The translations under genes were made by a program, and so were the position numbers. Shown here one piece after another: positions 35,382 through 43,880 of a stretch of DNA of 63,088 nt; positions within the stretch are counted from its first letter, which is position 1, and each line of letters opens with the position of its first letter. The DNA comes from CAMNAO01 sp045605145. GTDB lineage: Bacteria > Bacillota > Clostridia > Oscillospirales > Oscillospiraceae. The stretch spans positions 1 through 63,088 of the forward strand of contig JAZUPH010000016.1 of assembly GCA_045605145.1 (NCBI GenBank). Direction: 5' to 3'. Under the pieces are notes generated by a model that made no database searches, was not told the origin of the DNA, and worked only from the letters and a program-made list of their open reading frames with translations.

Positions 35382-36980
35382 TTAGCCGTAAATCTTCCTG
35401 TATTCTGAGGGCTTGATTCCAACCTTCTCCTTAAACACTCTCGAGAAATACCGCGCATCCGCAAAACCGGTCTTATACGCAATTTCGTTTACATTCATAC
35501 CGGTGCGTTTGAGCATGACCTTTGCCTTCTCAATACGAAATTCAGTGACATAGTCAGAGAAATTGGTCCCCAGTTCCTTCTTGAACAGTGCAGAAAGATA
35601 TGCCGGACTCAACTGAACTTCACCCGCTACAATTTCAAGGCTAAGTCTGTCGGCAAAGTGCTCTTCAATATAACTCTGCGCACGCTTTACAGGACGTGCC
35701 GCCTGGCTGCGAACATTAAGTGATATCCACGAAACGGTGCCAACAATTATCGTCTTAAGAATCCTTGAATACTCTTCTGCATTCTGACAAAAGCGAAGAG
35801 GACGAAGGACATCTCTTAGTTTGTACTCCTTATCATATTCAGAGTATCCTTCTTCAAAATAGTGCGTGAAACCTGCAATCAATTGATTAATGAATGCGTA
35901 TGCAACACTGCTTCGGAGGACTTCTGTAGGCAGAGAGAAGAACACATCTATACAGCGATCAAGTGCGTCCGTGTCATATGTCTCAAAGGCTTTGTTGATC
36001 AATCTGAGCAGCTCATCGAGTGTATTCCGGTAGCTTTCACCCACAGTGGTAAGAAGTTCCTGATAGTGGATAACCCTTTGTGTGCCGATAAACATTCTTG
36101 CCCATTCGGCTGCAAAGGCCTCATTACGCAGTCGGCTAAGTGAAGTGATGCTGGTGCTGGTCGTACTTGCGCACACAGTGATGCGGGTCCCGTAAAAACG
36201 ACCGGCAATGTCGCTGACTCTGTTGAATACCTCACTGATCACTGCAGCGATATCATCAACCGCCTCTGAAGAATAATTTATAATGCACACTGCAGCCTCA
36301 TATGAAGTGCTGTATATTACATCAAAGCAAATAGGCTTAAACAACTCCTCTGCAACACGGCAAAACAGGCTGCAAATCGGGGAAGGTGCATCAATATCAA
36401 TGAAGGCATTAACATCCTCCATATCAAGCCTGACAGAAATCGCCTGAAAGAATCCCTCAGAAAATGCAGTCATATACATCTGATTGATGTGCTGTATCGT
36501 TGCAGCTGACATATCTGGCTGACTTATCTTGGCCGTCATGAATCTGTATCGCAGGGAGTTGCTGACCTCCTGAATGCGCGACTGCTCACCGTCTTTTCTA
36601 AGATCAGCAGCAATCTTACGCAGGGTCATATTTAATTCATCAGAGTCTACAGGCTTTAGAATATAGTTTTCCACCCGGTAACGCAGCGCTTCATATGCAT
36701 ATTCAAACTGCTTATAGCCGCTTATGACCACAAATCTGATACGGGCACCGCGCTCAGTAAGGCGCTTAATTACCTCAATGCCGGATATTTTTGGCATGGA
36801 AATATCGGTGATAATAATATCAGGACACAATTCATCAGCTTTTGACAGCAATTCGGCACCGTCGTTAACAACAGCAACCAACTCAAGATTCAGTAAATCA
36901 AACTGGATTACCTCTTTGAGCATATCGCAAATCAACTGTTCGTCGTCAGCAATAATAAGTTTCAGCTTATCAATATTCAT
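35382..36980 (-). CDS. AraC-type response regulator (YesN-like)
   Basis: A 532-residue transcription factor: an N-terminal receiver with phospho-Asp in DIIITDISMP (Asp59), the switch Lys in ILKPVDSDEL, a ~290-residue middle region without recognisable motifs, and a C-terminal double HTH of AraC type (SPAYLSALFKKELG... and NEIAYKTGFADARYFSRVFKEKVG). The start is the ATG at 36980; a TTG 15 bases upstream has no support. It has its own promoter and leads the unit with the kinase and ABC genes. It is the most plausible activator of the three look-alike promoters at 27.7, 45.4 and 47.6 kb, an inference from position and class. Confidence 0.93.
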   Translation of the reverse strand: MNIDKLKLIIADDEQLICDMLKEVIQFDLLNLELVAVVNDGAELLSKADELCPDIIITDISMPKISGIEVIKRLTERGARIRFVVISGYKQFEYAYEALRYRVENYILKPVDSDELNMTLRKIAADLRKDGEQSRIQEVSNSLRYRFMTAKISQPDMSAATIQHINQMYMTAFSEGFFQAISVRLDMEDVNAFIDIDAPSPICSLFCRVAEELFKPICFDVIYSTSYEAAVCIINYSSEAVDDIAAVISEVFNRVSDIAGRFYGTRITVCASTTSTSITSLSRLRNEAFAAEWARMFIGTQRVIHYQELLTTVGESYRNTLDELLRLINKAFETYDTDALDRCIDVFFSLPTEVLRSSVAYAFINQLIAGFTHYFEEGYSEYDKEYKLRDVLRPLRFCQNAEEYSRILKTIIVGTVSWISLNVRSQAARPVKRAQSYIEEHFADRLSLEIVAGEVQLSPAYLSALFKKELGTNFSDYVTEFRIEKAKVMLKRTGMNVNEIAYKTGFADARYFSRVFKEKVGIKPSEYRKIYG

Positions 36981-37026
36981 ACTGCACCAACACAAAAATT
37001 ATGGTTATGGTTTACGCCACATTATA

Positions 37027-37055
37027 ATTATATTCGACCGTAGTCTATGAATCAA
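37027..37055 (-). promoter_or_regulatory. Promoter of the response regulator/kinase/ABC unit
   Basis: Minus-strand TTGATT (37050-37055), 17-bp spacer, TATAAT (37027-37032). It lacks the TCCACAA element found before the hydrolase genes, so the regulator is probably made constitutively or under other control. Confidence 0.75.
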
Positions 37056-37073
37056 GTAAAATTAATCACCAGT

Positions 37074-37112
37074 TAAAAAATGAAAAGCATTGTGACCGGC
37101 ACAATGCTTTTC
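37074..37112 (-). terminator. Terminator of the opp operon
   Basis: A perfect 13-bp stem GAAAAGCATTGTG / CACAATGCTTTTC, followed on the minus strand by ATTTTTTAA, 20 bp after the oppF stop. Confidence 0.88.
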
Positions 37113-37131
37113 ATGCAGTATTTGATAATAC

Positions 37132-38088
37132 TCAGCTGTTAAGCTCCTCGGCGCGGCAGCACGATACGTAGTGATTTGGCAGCAGTTCCTGAAGGACCTG
37201 AGGCTCATAACACTTATCGCAAACATATTTACAACGCGCTGCAAAGCGGCAGCCGGGTTTGGGATTGATCGGGGAAGTAATCTCTCCCTTAAGTATTTCT
37301 CGCCGCATGGGGTTGTGAACGTCTGTAGAAGGAATTGCAGAAAGCAATGCTTTGGTATAAGGGTGAAGCGGCTTGCTGAAAAGCTCCTTTGCCGGGCTTG
37401 TCTCAACAAGCTGACCCAGATACATGACGCATATATCGTTTGAGATATGGCGGACAACGGAAAGATCGTGAGTGACGAACATATAGGTCAGCTTCTGCTC
37501 TTCCTGAAGATCCATAAGAAGATTCAGCACCTGCGCCTGGATGGAAACGTCAAGCGCGGAAACGGGCTCATCGCACATGATGAACTTAGGACCAAGGGCA
37601 AGCGCACGGCCGATGCCTACACGCTGGCGGCGTCCGCCATCAAGTTCGTGCGGGTACGAGTTTCTAAGTCTGCTTTCAATGCCGACCATATCCATGATGC
37701 GTTCCGCCTCTTCCTGCAGCTGTCTCTTATTATATCTGCCGGAAAGAATAAGCGGCTCTTTGATCGTGGTAGCAATTGTGTAGCGAGGGTTCAGGGATGA
37801 ATAGGGATCCTGGAAGATGATCTGCATCTTCTCACGAAGTTCGCCAAGTTTCTGCTTGTTAACATGAGTAACATCTTCACCTTCAAAGAATATCTGCCCG
37901 TCAGTGCTGTCAAGAAGATGGATCATGGTTCGGCCAAGTGTTGACTTGCCACATCCCGACTCTCCGACAACGCCCATCGTACGGCCTTCTTTTATGGAAA
38001 AGGACACATCATCAACAGCATGCAGAGGACCATTTCTGGTTTTAAAATATTTCTTAAGATTCTTTACTTCGATTAACGGAGCAGACAT
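37132..38088 (-). CDS. oppF: Oligopeptide-type ABC importer ATPase (OppF-like)
   Basis: A 318-residue ATPase of the peptide/nickel importer family. Walker A is GESGCGKSTLG; the signature region reads LDGGRRQRVGIGRALAL, so the canonical LSGGQ is LDGGR; Walker B is IMCDEPVSALD. The C-terminal oligo_HPY region (KPGCRFAARCKYVCDKCYEP) contains the cysteine cluster common in OppF/DppF that can hold an iron-sulfur centre. The ribosome site GGAGGT is formed by the last codons of oppD, three bases before. It is the last gene of the opp unit, followed by a strong terminator. Confidence 0.94.
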   Translation of the reverse strand: MSAPLIEVKNLKKYFKTRNGPLHAVDDVSFSIKEGRTMGVVGESGCGKSTLGRTMIHLLDSTDGQIFFEGEDVTHVNKQKLGELREKMQIIFQDPYSSLNPRYTIATTIKEPLILSGRYNKRQLQEEAERIMDMVGIESRLRNSYPHELDGGRRQRVGIGRALALGPKFIMCDEPVSALDVSIQAQVLNLLMDLQEEQKLTYMFVTHDLSVVRHISNDICVMYLGQLVETSPAKELFSKPLHPYTKALLSAIPSTDVHNPMRREILKGEITSPINPKPGCRFAARCKYVCDKCYEPQVLQELLPNHYVSCCRAEELNS

Positions 38089-38091
38089 CTG

Positions 38092-39111
38092 TTACACCTC
38101 CATCCTCTCTGCTTTGTTTCCCTTTACGCAGCGGCAATAGTGCCCGGTGCTAACCTCAACCATGTCGATGGCTGCGTTGCGGCACTCATCACTGACATAA
38201 GGACAACGCGGACTAAATGAGCAGCCGGCAGGCAGGTTCGTTGGATCGGGCGGGAGTCCGGCAATGGGAGAAAGTCTTCTCGCGTCCTTGTTCATGTTGG
38301 GCAGCGCGCCGAAAAGACCGATGGTATAGGGATGAGTCGGATGATCAAAGACATCAAACTTGCTGCCGTATTCAATGATTTCACCTGCATACACAACAGC
38401 CACATAATCGCTTGTCTCGGCAACTACGCCAAGGTCGTGGGTAATGAGGATCATGGATGTGTTGTTCTCATCGCGCAGCTTCTTGATCATATCAAGTACC
38501 TGCGCCTGGATCGTTACATCAAGTGCTGTCGTCGGTTCGTCAGCAAGCAGCAGCTCGGGAGTACAGGCAAGAGCAATTGCGATAACAACGCGCTGCTTCA
38601 TGCCGCCGGAAAACTGATGGGGATACTCAAAATAGCGCTCAGCAGGAATGCCTACAAGCTCAAGCATCTGTATGGCTTCCTTCTGGGCCTCAGACTTGCC
38701 GATTTTTTTGTGAGTCTTTATAACCTCAGAAATCTGATCGCCGATCTTCATCGTGGGATTGAGCGCGGTCATCGGGTCCTGGAAAACCATAGAGATTTTG
38801 CGTCCACGCACCTGCCGCATTTTTTCCTCAGATAATGAAACCAGCTCTTCGCCATCAAGAGTAACCGTACCACTGCAGATTCTTGAAGAAATATCAGGCA
38901 GAACGCGAATGATACTCTTGGCAATGGTGGTCTTTCCGGCACCGGTCTCACCCACCAGCGCAAGTGTTTTGCCTTTGTGAAGGTCAAAAGAGACACCGTT
39001 TACTGCATGTACCACCTTGCCATCAGAAGTATACTCGACAACAAGGTTTCTTACACTAAGGAAAGGAGTACTCTCATCGTTCTCAATGGCAGAATTCACA
39101 TAATTTTCCAT
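38092..39111 (-). CDS. oppD: Oligopeptide-type ABC importer ATPase (OppD-like)
   Basis: A 339-residue ATPase. Walker A GETGAGKTTIAKS, signature FSGGMKQR, Walker B LLLADEPTTALD, and the C-terminal cysteine cluster GCSFSPRCPYVSDEC are all intact. It pairs with OppF to power import. It lies 19 bp downstream of oppC with AAGGAAG before the ATG. The order oppA-B-C-D-F is complete in this unit, so the importer should be functional. Confidence 0.95.
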   Translation of the reverse strand: MENYVNSAIENDESTPFLSVRNLVVEYTSDGKVVHAVNGVSFDLHKGKTLALVGETGAGKTTIAKSIIRVLPDISSRICSGTVTLDGEELVSLSEEKMRQVRGRKISMVFQDPMTALNPTMKIGDQISEVIKTHKKIGKSEAQKEAIQMLELVGIPAERYFEYPHQFSGGMKQRVVIAIALACTPELLLADEPTTALDVTIQAQVLDMIKKLRDENNTSMILITHDLGVVAETSDYVAVVYAGEIIEYGSKFDVFDHPTHPYTIGLFGALPNMNKDARRLSPIAGLPPDPTNLPAGCSFSPRCPYVSDECRNAAIDMVEVSTGHYCRCVKGNKAERMEV

Positions 39112-39130
39112 TAAAGTGCACTTCCTTTCC

Positions 39131-40027
39131 TCAATCTTTCAGCTTGGGATCCAGCGCATCGCGCAGGCCATCACCAAACATATTCAGGCTTACAACAACA
39201 GTCATTATAAACAAGCCGGGGAAAATCAGCATATAGGGATATGTTCTGACATAGTCTCTTGCACCGGACAGCATGGCACCCCACTCCGGCTCAGGAGGCT
39301 GAACACCAAGACCGATGTAACTGAGTGCGGCTGCGGCAAGGAGCGTTGAGGCACACTGCATTGTCGCATTTACGATCAGCGGCGACAAAGTATTGGGCAG
39401 AACATGCTTGACAATGATACGCGCATTCGAGCAGTTAATTGCTGTAGCAGCCTCAAGATACTCCTTCTGCCTGACGGACAGTATCTGTGCGCGGATCATG
39501 CGCGCATAACCGGCGATTCCGCCAATGGCAAGAGCAACAACGGTGTTGTTAAAGCCTGTACCCAAAACTGCCGCTACAACTATCGACAACAGCATGCCGG
39601 GTATGGATGATATGATATCCAGGGTGCGCATTATCAGCATATCTACAGCGCCACCGAAGAATCCTGCAAGGGAGCCGATGAAAACGCCGACAACAAGTGC
39701 GACAGCAACGGTCATGATTCCAAGGCGAAGAGAATAACGTCCACCATAAAGAATGCGGCTGAAAATATCTCTTCCAAGGTCATCTGTTCCGAACAAGTGA
39801 TCTGCACAGGGTTTCTGATACGCACGGGCGATATCAATTTCAGTATAGTCGTAGGGTATAATCCACGGGGCGGCAATAGCAAGAGTCGCCAGGAAGAGAA
39901 CTATCAGAATGCCGGCAACTGCAGCTTTGTTCTTCAACAGGCGCTTTGCCGCCAGTTTCATCGCGCTTTGGCCGACAGTTTTTTCCTCCGCAGAAGTTAC
40001 AGTCTGATTAGCGGTTTTAGCCGACAT
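39131..40027 (-). CDS. oppC: Oligopeptide-type ABC importer permease (OppC/DppC-like)
   Basis: A 298-residue inner-membrane permease. A ~30-residue cytoplasmic N terminus precedes the first membrane helix (KAAVAGILIVLFLATLAIA), followed by the GTDDLGRDIFSRILYGGRYSL block specific to OppC/DppC, and about five more helices with the EAA loop (EAATAINCSNARIIVKHVLPN). The start is the ATG at 40027, seven bases after GGAGGT; a GTG at 40036 lies inside that ribosome site. The oppB stop is only five bases upstream. Confidence 0.95.
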   Translation of the reverse strand: MSAKTANQTVTSAEEKTVGQSAMKLAAKRLLKNKAAVAGILIVLFLATLAIAAPWIIPYDYTEIDIARAYQKPCADHLFGTDDLGRDIFSRILYGGRYSLRLGIMTVAVALVVGVFIGSLAGFFGGAVDMLIMRTLDIISSIPGMLLSIVVAAVLGTGFNNTVVALAIGGIAGYARMIRAQILSVRQKEYLEAATAINCSNARIIVKHVLPNTLSPLIVNATMQCASTLLAAAALSYIGLGVQPPEPEWGAMLSGARDYVRTYPYMLIFPGLFIMTVVVSLNMFGDGLRDALDPKLKD

Positions 40028-40032
40028 TATAC

Positions 40033-40980
40033 TCACCTCCCCTTTCCTTTGGCATACTGTGCTTTAATCGTGGGATCAACAAAGCTGTATGCAATATCAG
40101 TAAGCAGCATGACAATGCTGAATATTACTGCAAGAACTATTACGCAGCCTTGAACAACCGGGTAATCGCGGTTATTAACACCGCTGATCATATACATGCC
40201 CATGCCCGGAATACCGAAGATAGTCTCGATTATCAGTGAGCCGCCAAGCATATTGCCAAGTGCGTGACCGATGCCGGTAATGACAGGAATAAGTGCGTTG
40301 GGTAGAGCATGTTTGTATATGACAACCCTTTCTGACAAGCCCTTTGCGCGTGCGGTGGTAATATAGTCTGAGCGGATAACCTCAAGCATTGCAGAACGGG
40401 ACTGTCTTGCCTGCGCCGCAATGCCGCCAAAGGAACCTGATACAGCAGGCAAAATCCAATGCTTAAAGCTGCCTACGCCCATTGCCGGCAGCCATTTAAG
40501 CTTTACGGCAAACAATACAACAAGAAGCAGTGCCAGCCAGAAAGACGGCATTGATACGCCGACCATGGCTATAAACATGGGGCCACGGTCACCGGCCACA
40601 GTGTTTCTGTTGACTGCGGCGTTTACGCCAAGGGGAACGCCAACAATGACCGACAGTAAAATTCCGATACTCGACAGCTTAAGTGTATTGGGTACGCGGT
40701 CAAGAATTGTCTCAGCAACCGGAAGTTTCGTCATATAAGACGAACCGAGATCAATTCTTAAGAATGTATCTACAAGGAATTTGCCAAGCCTGTATATATA
40801 GGGCCTGTCAAGCCCCATCGTATGGCGAAGAACATTGACTTCATCCTCTGTTGCACTGGAGCCAAGCATGATTCGGGCAGGATCACCAGGAACAAAGTAC
40901 AGTATAGTAAATATCAATATTGCAACGCCGACAACCACAGGAATCATCCATAGCAGTCGTTTTAAAATGTATTTTCCCAT
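40033..40980 (-). CDS. oppB: Oligopeptide-type ABC importer permease (OppB/DppB-like)
   Basis: A 315-residue permease: MGKYILKRLLWMIPVVVGVAILIF is the standard N-terminal membrane helix, followed by FVPGDPARIMLG and VLRHTMGLDRPYIYRLGKF, then five further helices with the EAA-type loop (TARAKGLSERVVIYKHALPNALIPV). It is separated from oppA by 127 bp holding a stable hairpin, which is commonly seen where the binding protein is needed in excess. No separate promoter is evident in this gap. Confidence 0.95.
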   Translation of the reverse strand: MGKYILKRLLWMIPVVVGVAILIFTILYFVPGDPARIMLGSSATEDEVNVLRHTMGLDRPYIYRLGKFLVDTFLRIDLGSSYMTKLPVAETILDRVPNTLKLSSIGILLSVIVGVPLGVNAAVNRNTVAGDRGPMFIAMVGVSMPSFWLALLLVVLFAVKLKWLPAMGVGSFKHWILPAVSGSFGGIAAQARQSRSAMLEVIRSDYITTARAKGLSERVVIYKHALPNALIPVITGIGHALGNMLGGSLIIETIFGIPGMGMYMISGVNNRDYPVVQGCVIVLAVIFSIVMLLTDIAYSFVDPTIKAQYAKGKGR

Positions 40981-41021
40981 ATGATATTACCTCAACAATA
41001 ATGTCAGTAACAGAAAACGCA

Positions 41022-41047
41022 GCGCACAACATTTTACCGTTGTGCGC
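41022..41047 (-). other. Intercistronic hairpin between oppA and oppB
   Basis: A perfect 9-bp stem GCGCACAAC / GTTGTGCGC with an 8-nt loop, without a U-run. It probably stabilises the upstream oppA message or attenuates read-through, so that the binding protein outnumbers the permeases. Confidence 0.65.
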
Positions 41048-41107
41048 CGCAAAATCATTTCATTCGACGACACACCGCTGCATTTAGCAAGCAGAGGTCA
41101 GGACAAA

Positions 41108-42715
41108 TCAGTCTGCCAGAACACAGGGGCCGGGAGTTACATACAGCTTGGTGTTAATATAGACATCAGCAATGGAGGTGTTGGAGACGGCATAGCTCTG
41201 CTCTGCCCACAGGCCGTAAATGAGAACATTGTCCTTGATGTAATAGTGGCACTTATTAATATTCTCAGGGGTATGACCGGCGGGAGTATTGACCTCATTG
41301 ATCATAGCAGTCAGCTCTTCGTTATTGTCTCCGTTTACGCTGACGCCAACATCCTTCCAAGTGGCGTATGTATTGCGCAGGAAGGAATTCCAGATACTGG
41401 TCATTGCGGTGGAGTTGGCCTGGTTATCAAGCAGCAGATCCCACTGAGAGAAGTCCAGTTTGTAGGTTGCATACAGCGCAGCGTCATACTGGATGATCTC
41501 AAGGTTGATGCCAACAACACTCAGATACTGCTTCATCATCTCCATGGCCTTCTTAAAGGTATCGTTGGTCTGGGAGATCATGGTCAGGGTGACTTCACCG
41601 GCAGCATAGCCCGCCTCAGCCAGCTTTGCCTTTGCCTTCTCAACATCGTAATCGTAGTAGTCCTCGGTTTCCCAGGCACTGTTGTAGTCACCGTAGACGG
41701 AGGTGCCGTATGTACACAGCGTGGTGCCGGCACCCTGAAGCACTCCCTGAACAAGCTCTTCATTGTTGATGGCGTAACAGATTGCCTGTCTGAGGGCGAT
41801 ATTGTCCTTGAGAATGCTCTCATCACTAAGGTTGAAGGCAATGTTTCTGATCAGATGGCTGGACCAGGTGTAAACATTGTAGCCGTCAACTGCGCTGCCA
41901 TCATCGTTCATGAAATAGTCTCTGGCATTGGCAAAGGTAAGGCCGGTGCACATATCAATATCGCCGGACTCAAGAGCAATGGGAATCTGTGCAGACTCAA
42001 CTATGATCTTAACTTCGATCACATCAGCATTAGCGACCTGCTCGGGATGGATGTACTTCTCATCAGTCTGCCACCAATCCTCATTCTTAGTGAAGGTGAT
42101 TGAGGAGCTGGGCGCGAACTGAGTAACGACATAGGGGCCGGTGCTGACAGGCTCAGTCTGATACAGCGCCTCTTCCCAGGTGCTGTCAACTATGAAGCCG
42201 GAAAGAATATCTGCATAGATACCGAGTTTAAGCTCATTGATTTTGAACTCAACTGTATAGTCACCCAGCTTAGTAACAGAGTCAATATACTTCATGACAC
42301 TCTCATACTGGCCGGACTCTTTCTTGTAATTCCAGGTGAAGATTACGTCATCCGCATCAATGGTATTGCCCGCAGAATCCTTTACATAGTCAAACATCTC
42401 AACAGTGATCGTCAGACCGTCATCGGACAGCTTGTACTCTTTGCCGATCTGAGGAAGAAGGGTGTCAGATGCAAACTGATCTCTCTGGAAAAGTCCCATG
42501 TAGAACATGGGCTGAATGCAGAAGGCGCCCATCTGTGCCAGATCGAAGGGGCCAAGTGTTGCTACGTCGTTGTTAAGGCCGACAACGATTGTCTTCTTGC
42601 CATCGGAGGCAGCTTCTTCTTTTTCGCCACAGGAGGTAAGGGCCAGAGTTGCAGCAGTGCCGGCAGCACCTATACCGCAGATTTTTAGGAAATCTCTTCT
42701 TGTCAAGGTTTTCAT
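41108..42715 (-). CDS. oppA: Oligopeptide-type substrate-binding lipoprotein (family 5)
   Basis: A 535-residue extracellular binding protein. The N terminus TRRDFLKICGIG is a twin-arginine motif followed by a hydrophobic core and a lipobox with cysteine at LTSC, so a folded lipoprotein exported by Tat is predicted. The body shows SBP_bac_5 blocks: the early strand KTIVVGLNNDVATL, WEEALYQTEPVSTGPYVV, FTKNEDWW and LRQAICYAINNEELVQGV. The start is the ATG at 42715, ten bases after AAAGGAG; an ATG at 42745 precedes this site. The ligand may be a peptide, but the family also binds nickel, glycans and other polar compounds. Confidence 0.94.
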   Translation of the reverse strand: MKTLTRRDFLKICGIGAAGTAATLALTSCGEKEEAASDGKKTIVVGLNNDVATLGPFDLAQMGAFCIQPMFYMGLFQRDQFASDTLLPQIGKEYKLSDDGLTITVEMFDYVKDSAGNTIDADDVIFTWNYKKESGQYESVMKYIDSVTKLGDYTVEFKINELKLGIYADILSGFIVDSTWEEALYQTEPVSTGPYVVTQFAPSSSITFTKNEDWWQTDEKYIHPEQVANADVIEVKIIVESAQIPIALESGDIDMCTGLTFANARDYFMNDDGSAVDGYNVYTWSSHLIRNIAFNLSDESILKDNIALRQAICYAINNEELVQGVLQGAGTTLCTYGTSVYGDYNSAWETEDYYDYDVEKAKAKLAEAGYAAGEVTLTMISQTNDTFKKAMEMMKQYLSVVGINLEIIQYDAALYATYKLDFSQWDLLLDNQANSTAMTSIWNSFLRNTYATWKDVGVSVNGDNNEELTAMINEVNTPAGHTPENINKCHYYIKDNVLIYGLWAEQSYAVSNTSIADVYINTKLYVTPGPCVLAD

Positions 42716-42839
42716 GCTCAGTGTGCTCCTTTCAATATTATCCATTTTTTAAAGGTAGGCCGAAATACCACGGGCATAACCCGATAATTAATTTTTATCA
42801 CATCAGTTACACAATTTATACACAATTTTGTTATGAATT

Positions 42840-42883
42840 AGTGCAAATTCTTTAGATGTAAATATTTGTAAAAGTGCAAACTT
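42840..42883. promoter_or_regulatory. Direct repeats upstream of oppA, possible activator site
   Basis: Two AGTGCAAA repeats (42840-42847 and 42873-42880), 33 bp apart, lie 125-165 bp upstream of the oppA start. Spacing near three helical turns is compatible with an AraC-type dimer. The oppA promoter hexamers are not clear. This upstream region does not have the TCCACAA geometry of the hydrolase promoters. Confidence 0.4.
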
Positions 42884-42953
42884 TACCACAAATTACTCAC
42901 CGGTCAAACACTGCTGATTTACGCCTAAAGGATGCAGAAACTATACCGCAGTA

Positions 42954-43799
42954 TTACTTGTTGCGGGAAATAACCGTGCAATACACCTCGGATTCTCCGG
43001 GGCCCAAAATGCAGTATTTTCCCTCCATATTCAGACCGTTTACAGGGGCAGATTGTGGTTCAACACTGACAAATCCCCTCCTGCCGCCCATATTCCAGAT
43101 CACCCAGTCTGAAAAATTATCCGACAGTTTATAACAATAACTGCCCAGGGTTGCGGTGTGACTGCCGTTATCGGTGAACTGTCCGTCCAACGCACACAAG
43201 CTCGGGTCAATCCCGGACAGCAGGCGTTTCCCGCTATCATCCAGCTGCGCTGTTTTTACGGGCAGTCGTGAAACACCGTCAAGCTGCCACTCCTCCCCCA
43301 CCGAAACTGTAAGCTCTGCACGGGCTGCAAATGTGGTGTGAAATCCGATCGCAAGGGGCATATCCACATTGCCGGTATTGATCACCGTATGCTTCAGCAG
43401 TAAACCTTCATCACAAAGTGTGCATTCAACTGCGATTTCACATTCAAAGGGATACCTGTCCTTGCCGCAGCGGATCCTTCCGCGCAGCTCGTTCTGGCTC
43501 AAATATTCTATGATTGCAGGTGCATTTGTAAGACAGCCATGAATATGAGAAAACTTCCCCTCGCCTTTATATGGGATACTGTAACGCCGCCCCCTGAATT
43601 CAAAAGCATCATCCTGCAGCCGATTTGGAGGAAATAACAGTGGTATCCCGTATATGAATGGGTCGGTAAGCAATGTTTCAGGCGATGGTGGCGAATTAAG
43701 CACTTCCTCGTCTGCATATGTGAGGGATATAACATTCATAGCGCAGTCCGGCACCACCAGTGCGCGCCAATCCCCATGTGACAAAATAATCGTATCCAT
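42954..43799 (-). CDS. Aldose 1-epimerase-like protein (galactose mutarotase fold)
   Basis: A 281-residue beta-sandwich protein of the galactose mutarotase-like superfamily: FIYGIPLLFPPNR, the histidine motif SHIHGCL, then IGFHTTFAA with the second histidine, and late GFVSVEPQSAPVNGLNMEGKYCILGPGES where a glutamate acts as base. Members interconvert sugar anomers; several, such as those acting on phosphorylated sugars, have other substrates. There is no signal peptide. It is 81 bp downstream of ceramidase-like gene 2, with a hairpin between, and probably belongs to the promoter-B transcript. Its presence suggests that the compound handled by the cluster contains a sugar. Confidence 0.88.
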   Translation of the reverse strand: MDTIILSHGDWRALVVPDCAMNVISLTYADEEVLNSPPSPETLLTDPFIYGIPLLFPPNRLQDDAFEFRGRRYSIPYKGEGKFSHIHGCLTNAPAIIEYLSQNELRGRIRCGKDRYPFECEIAVECTLCDEGLLLKHTVINTGNVDMPLAIGFHTTFAARAELTVSVGEEWQLDGVSRLPVKTAQLDDSGKRLLSGIDPSLCALDGQFTDNGSHTATLGSYCYKLSDNFSDWVIWNMGGRRGFVSVEPQSAPVNGLNMEGKYCILGPGESEVYCTVISRNK

Positions 43800-43835
43800 T
43801 TAATACCCTCATTCCTTATCAGCCCTATATAAGTC

Positions 43836-43867
43836 GAATGGCCGACAATAAGGATTGCCGGCCATTC
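43836..43867 (-). other. Intercistronic hairpin before the epimerase gene
   Basis: A perfect 9-bp stem GAATGGCCG / CGGCCATTC with a 14-nt loop and no U-run. It sits between ceramidase-like gene 2 and the epimerase-like gene and may act as a partial terminator or processing site. Confidence 0.6.
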
Positions 43868-43880
43868 TGTGATTATCGAC

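Noticed and set aside
41042..42103. 353-codon plus-strand frame opposite oppA
   Set aside because: Fully antisense to a clear binding-protein gene; such long shadows also occur opposite the EF-G-like gene (9162-10874) and arise from codon bias.
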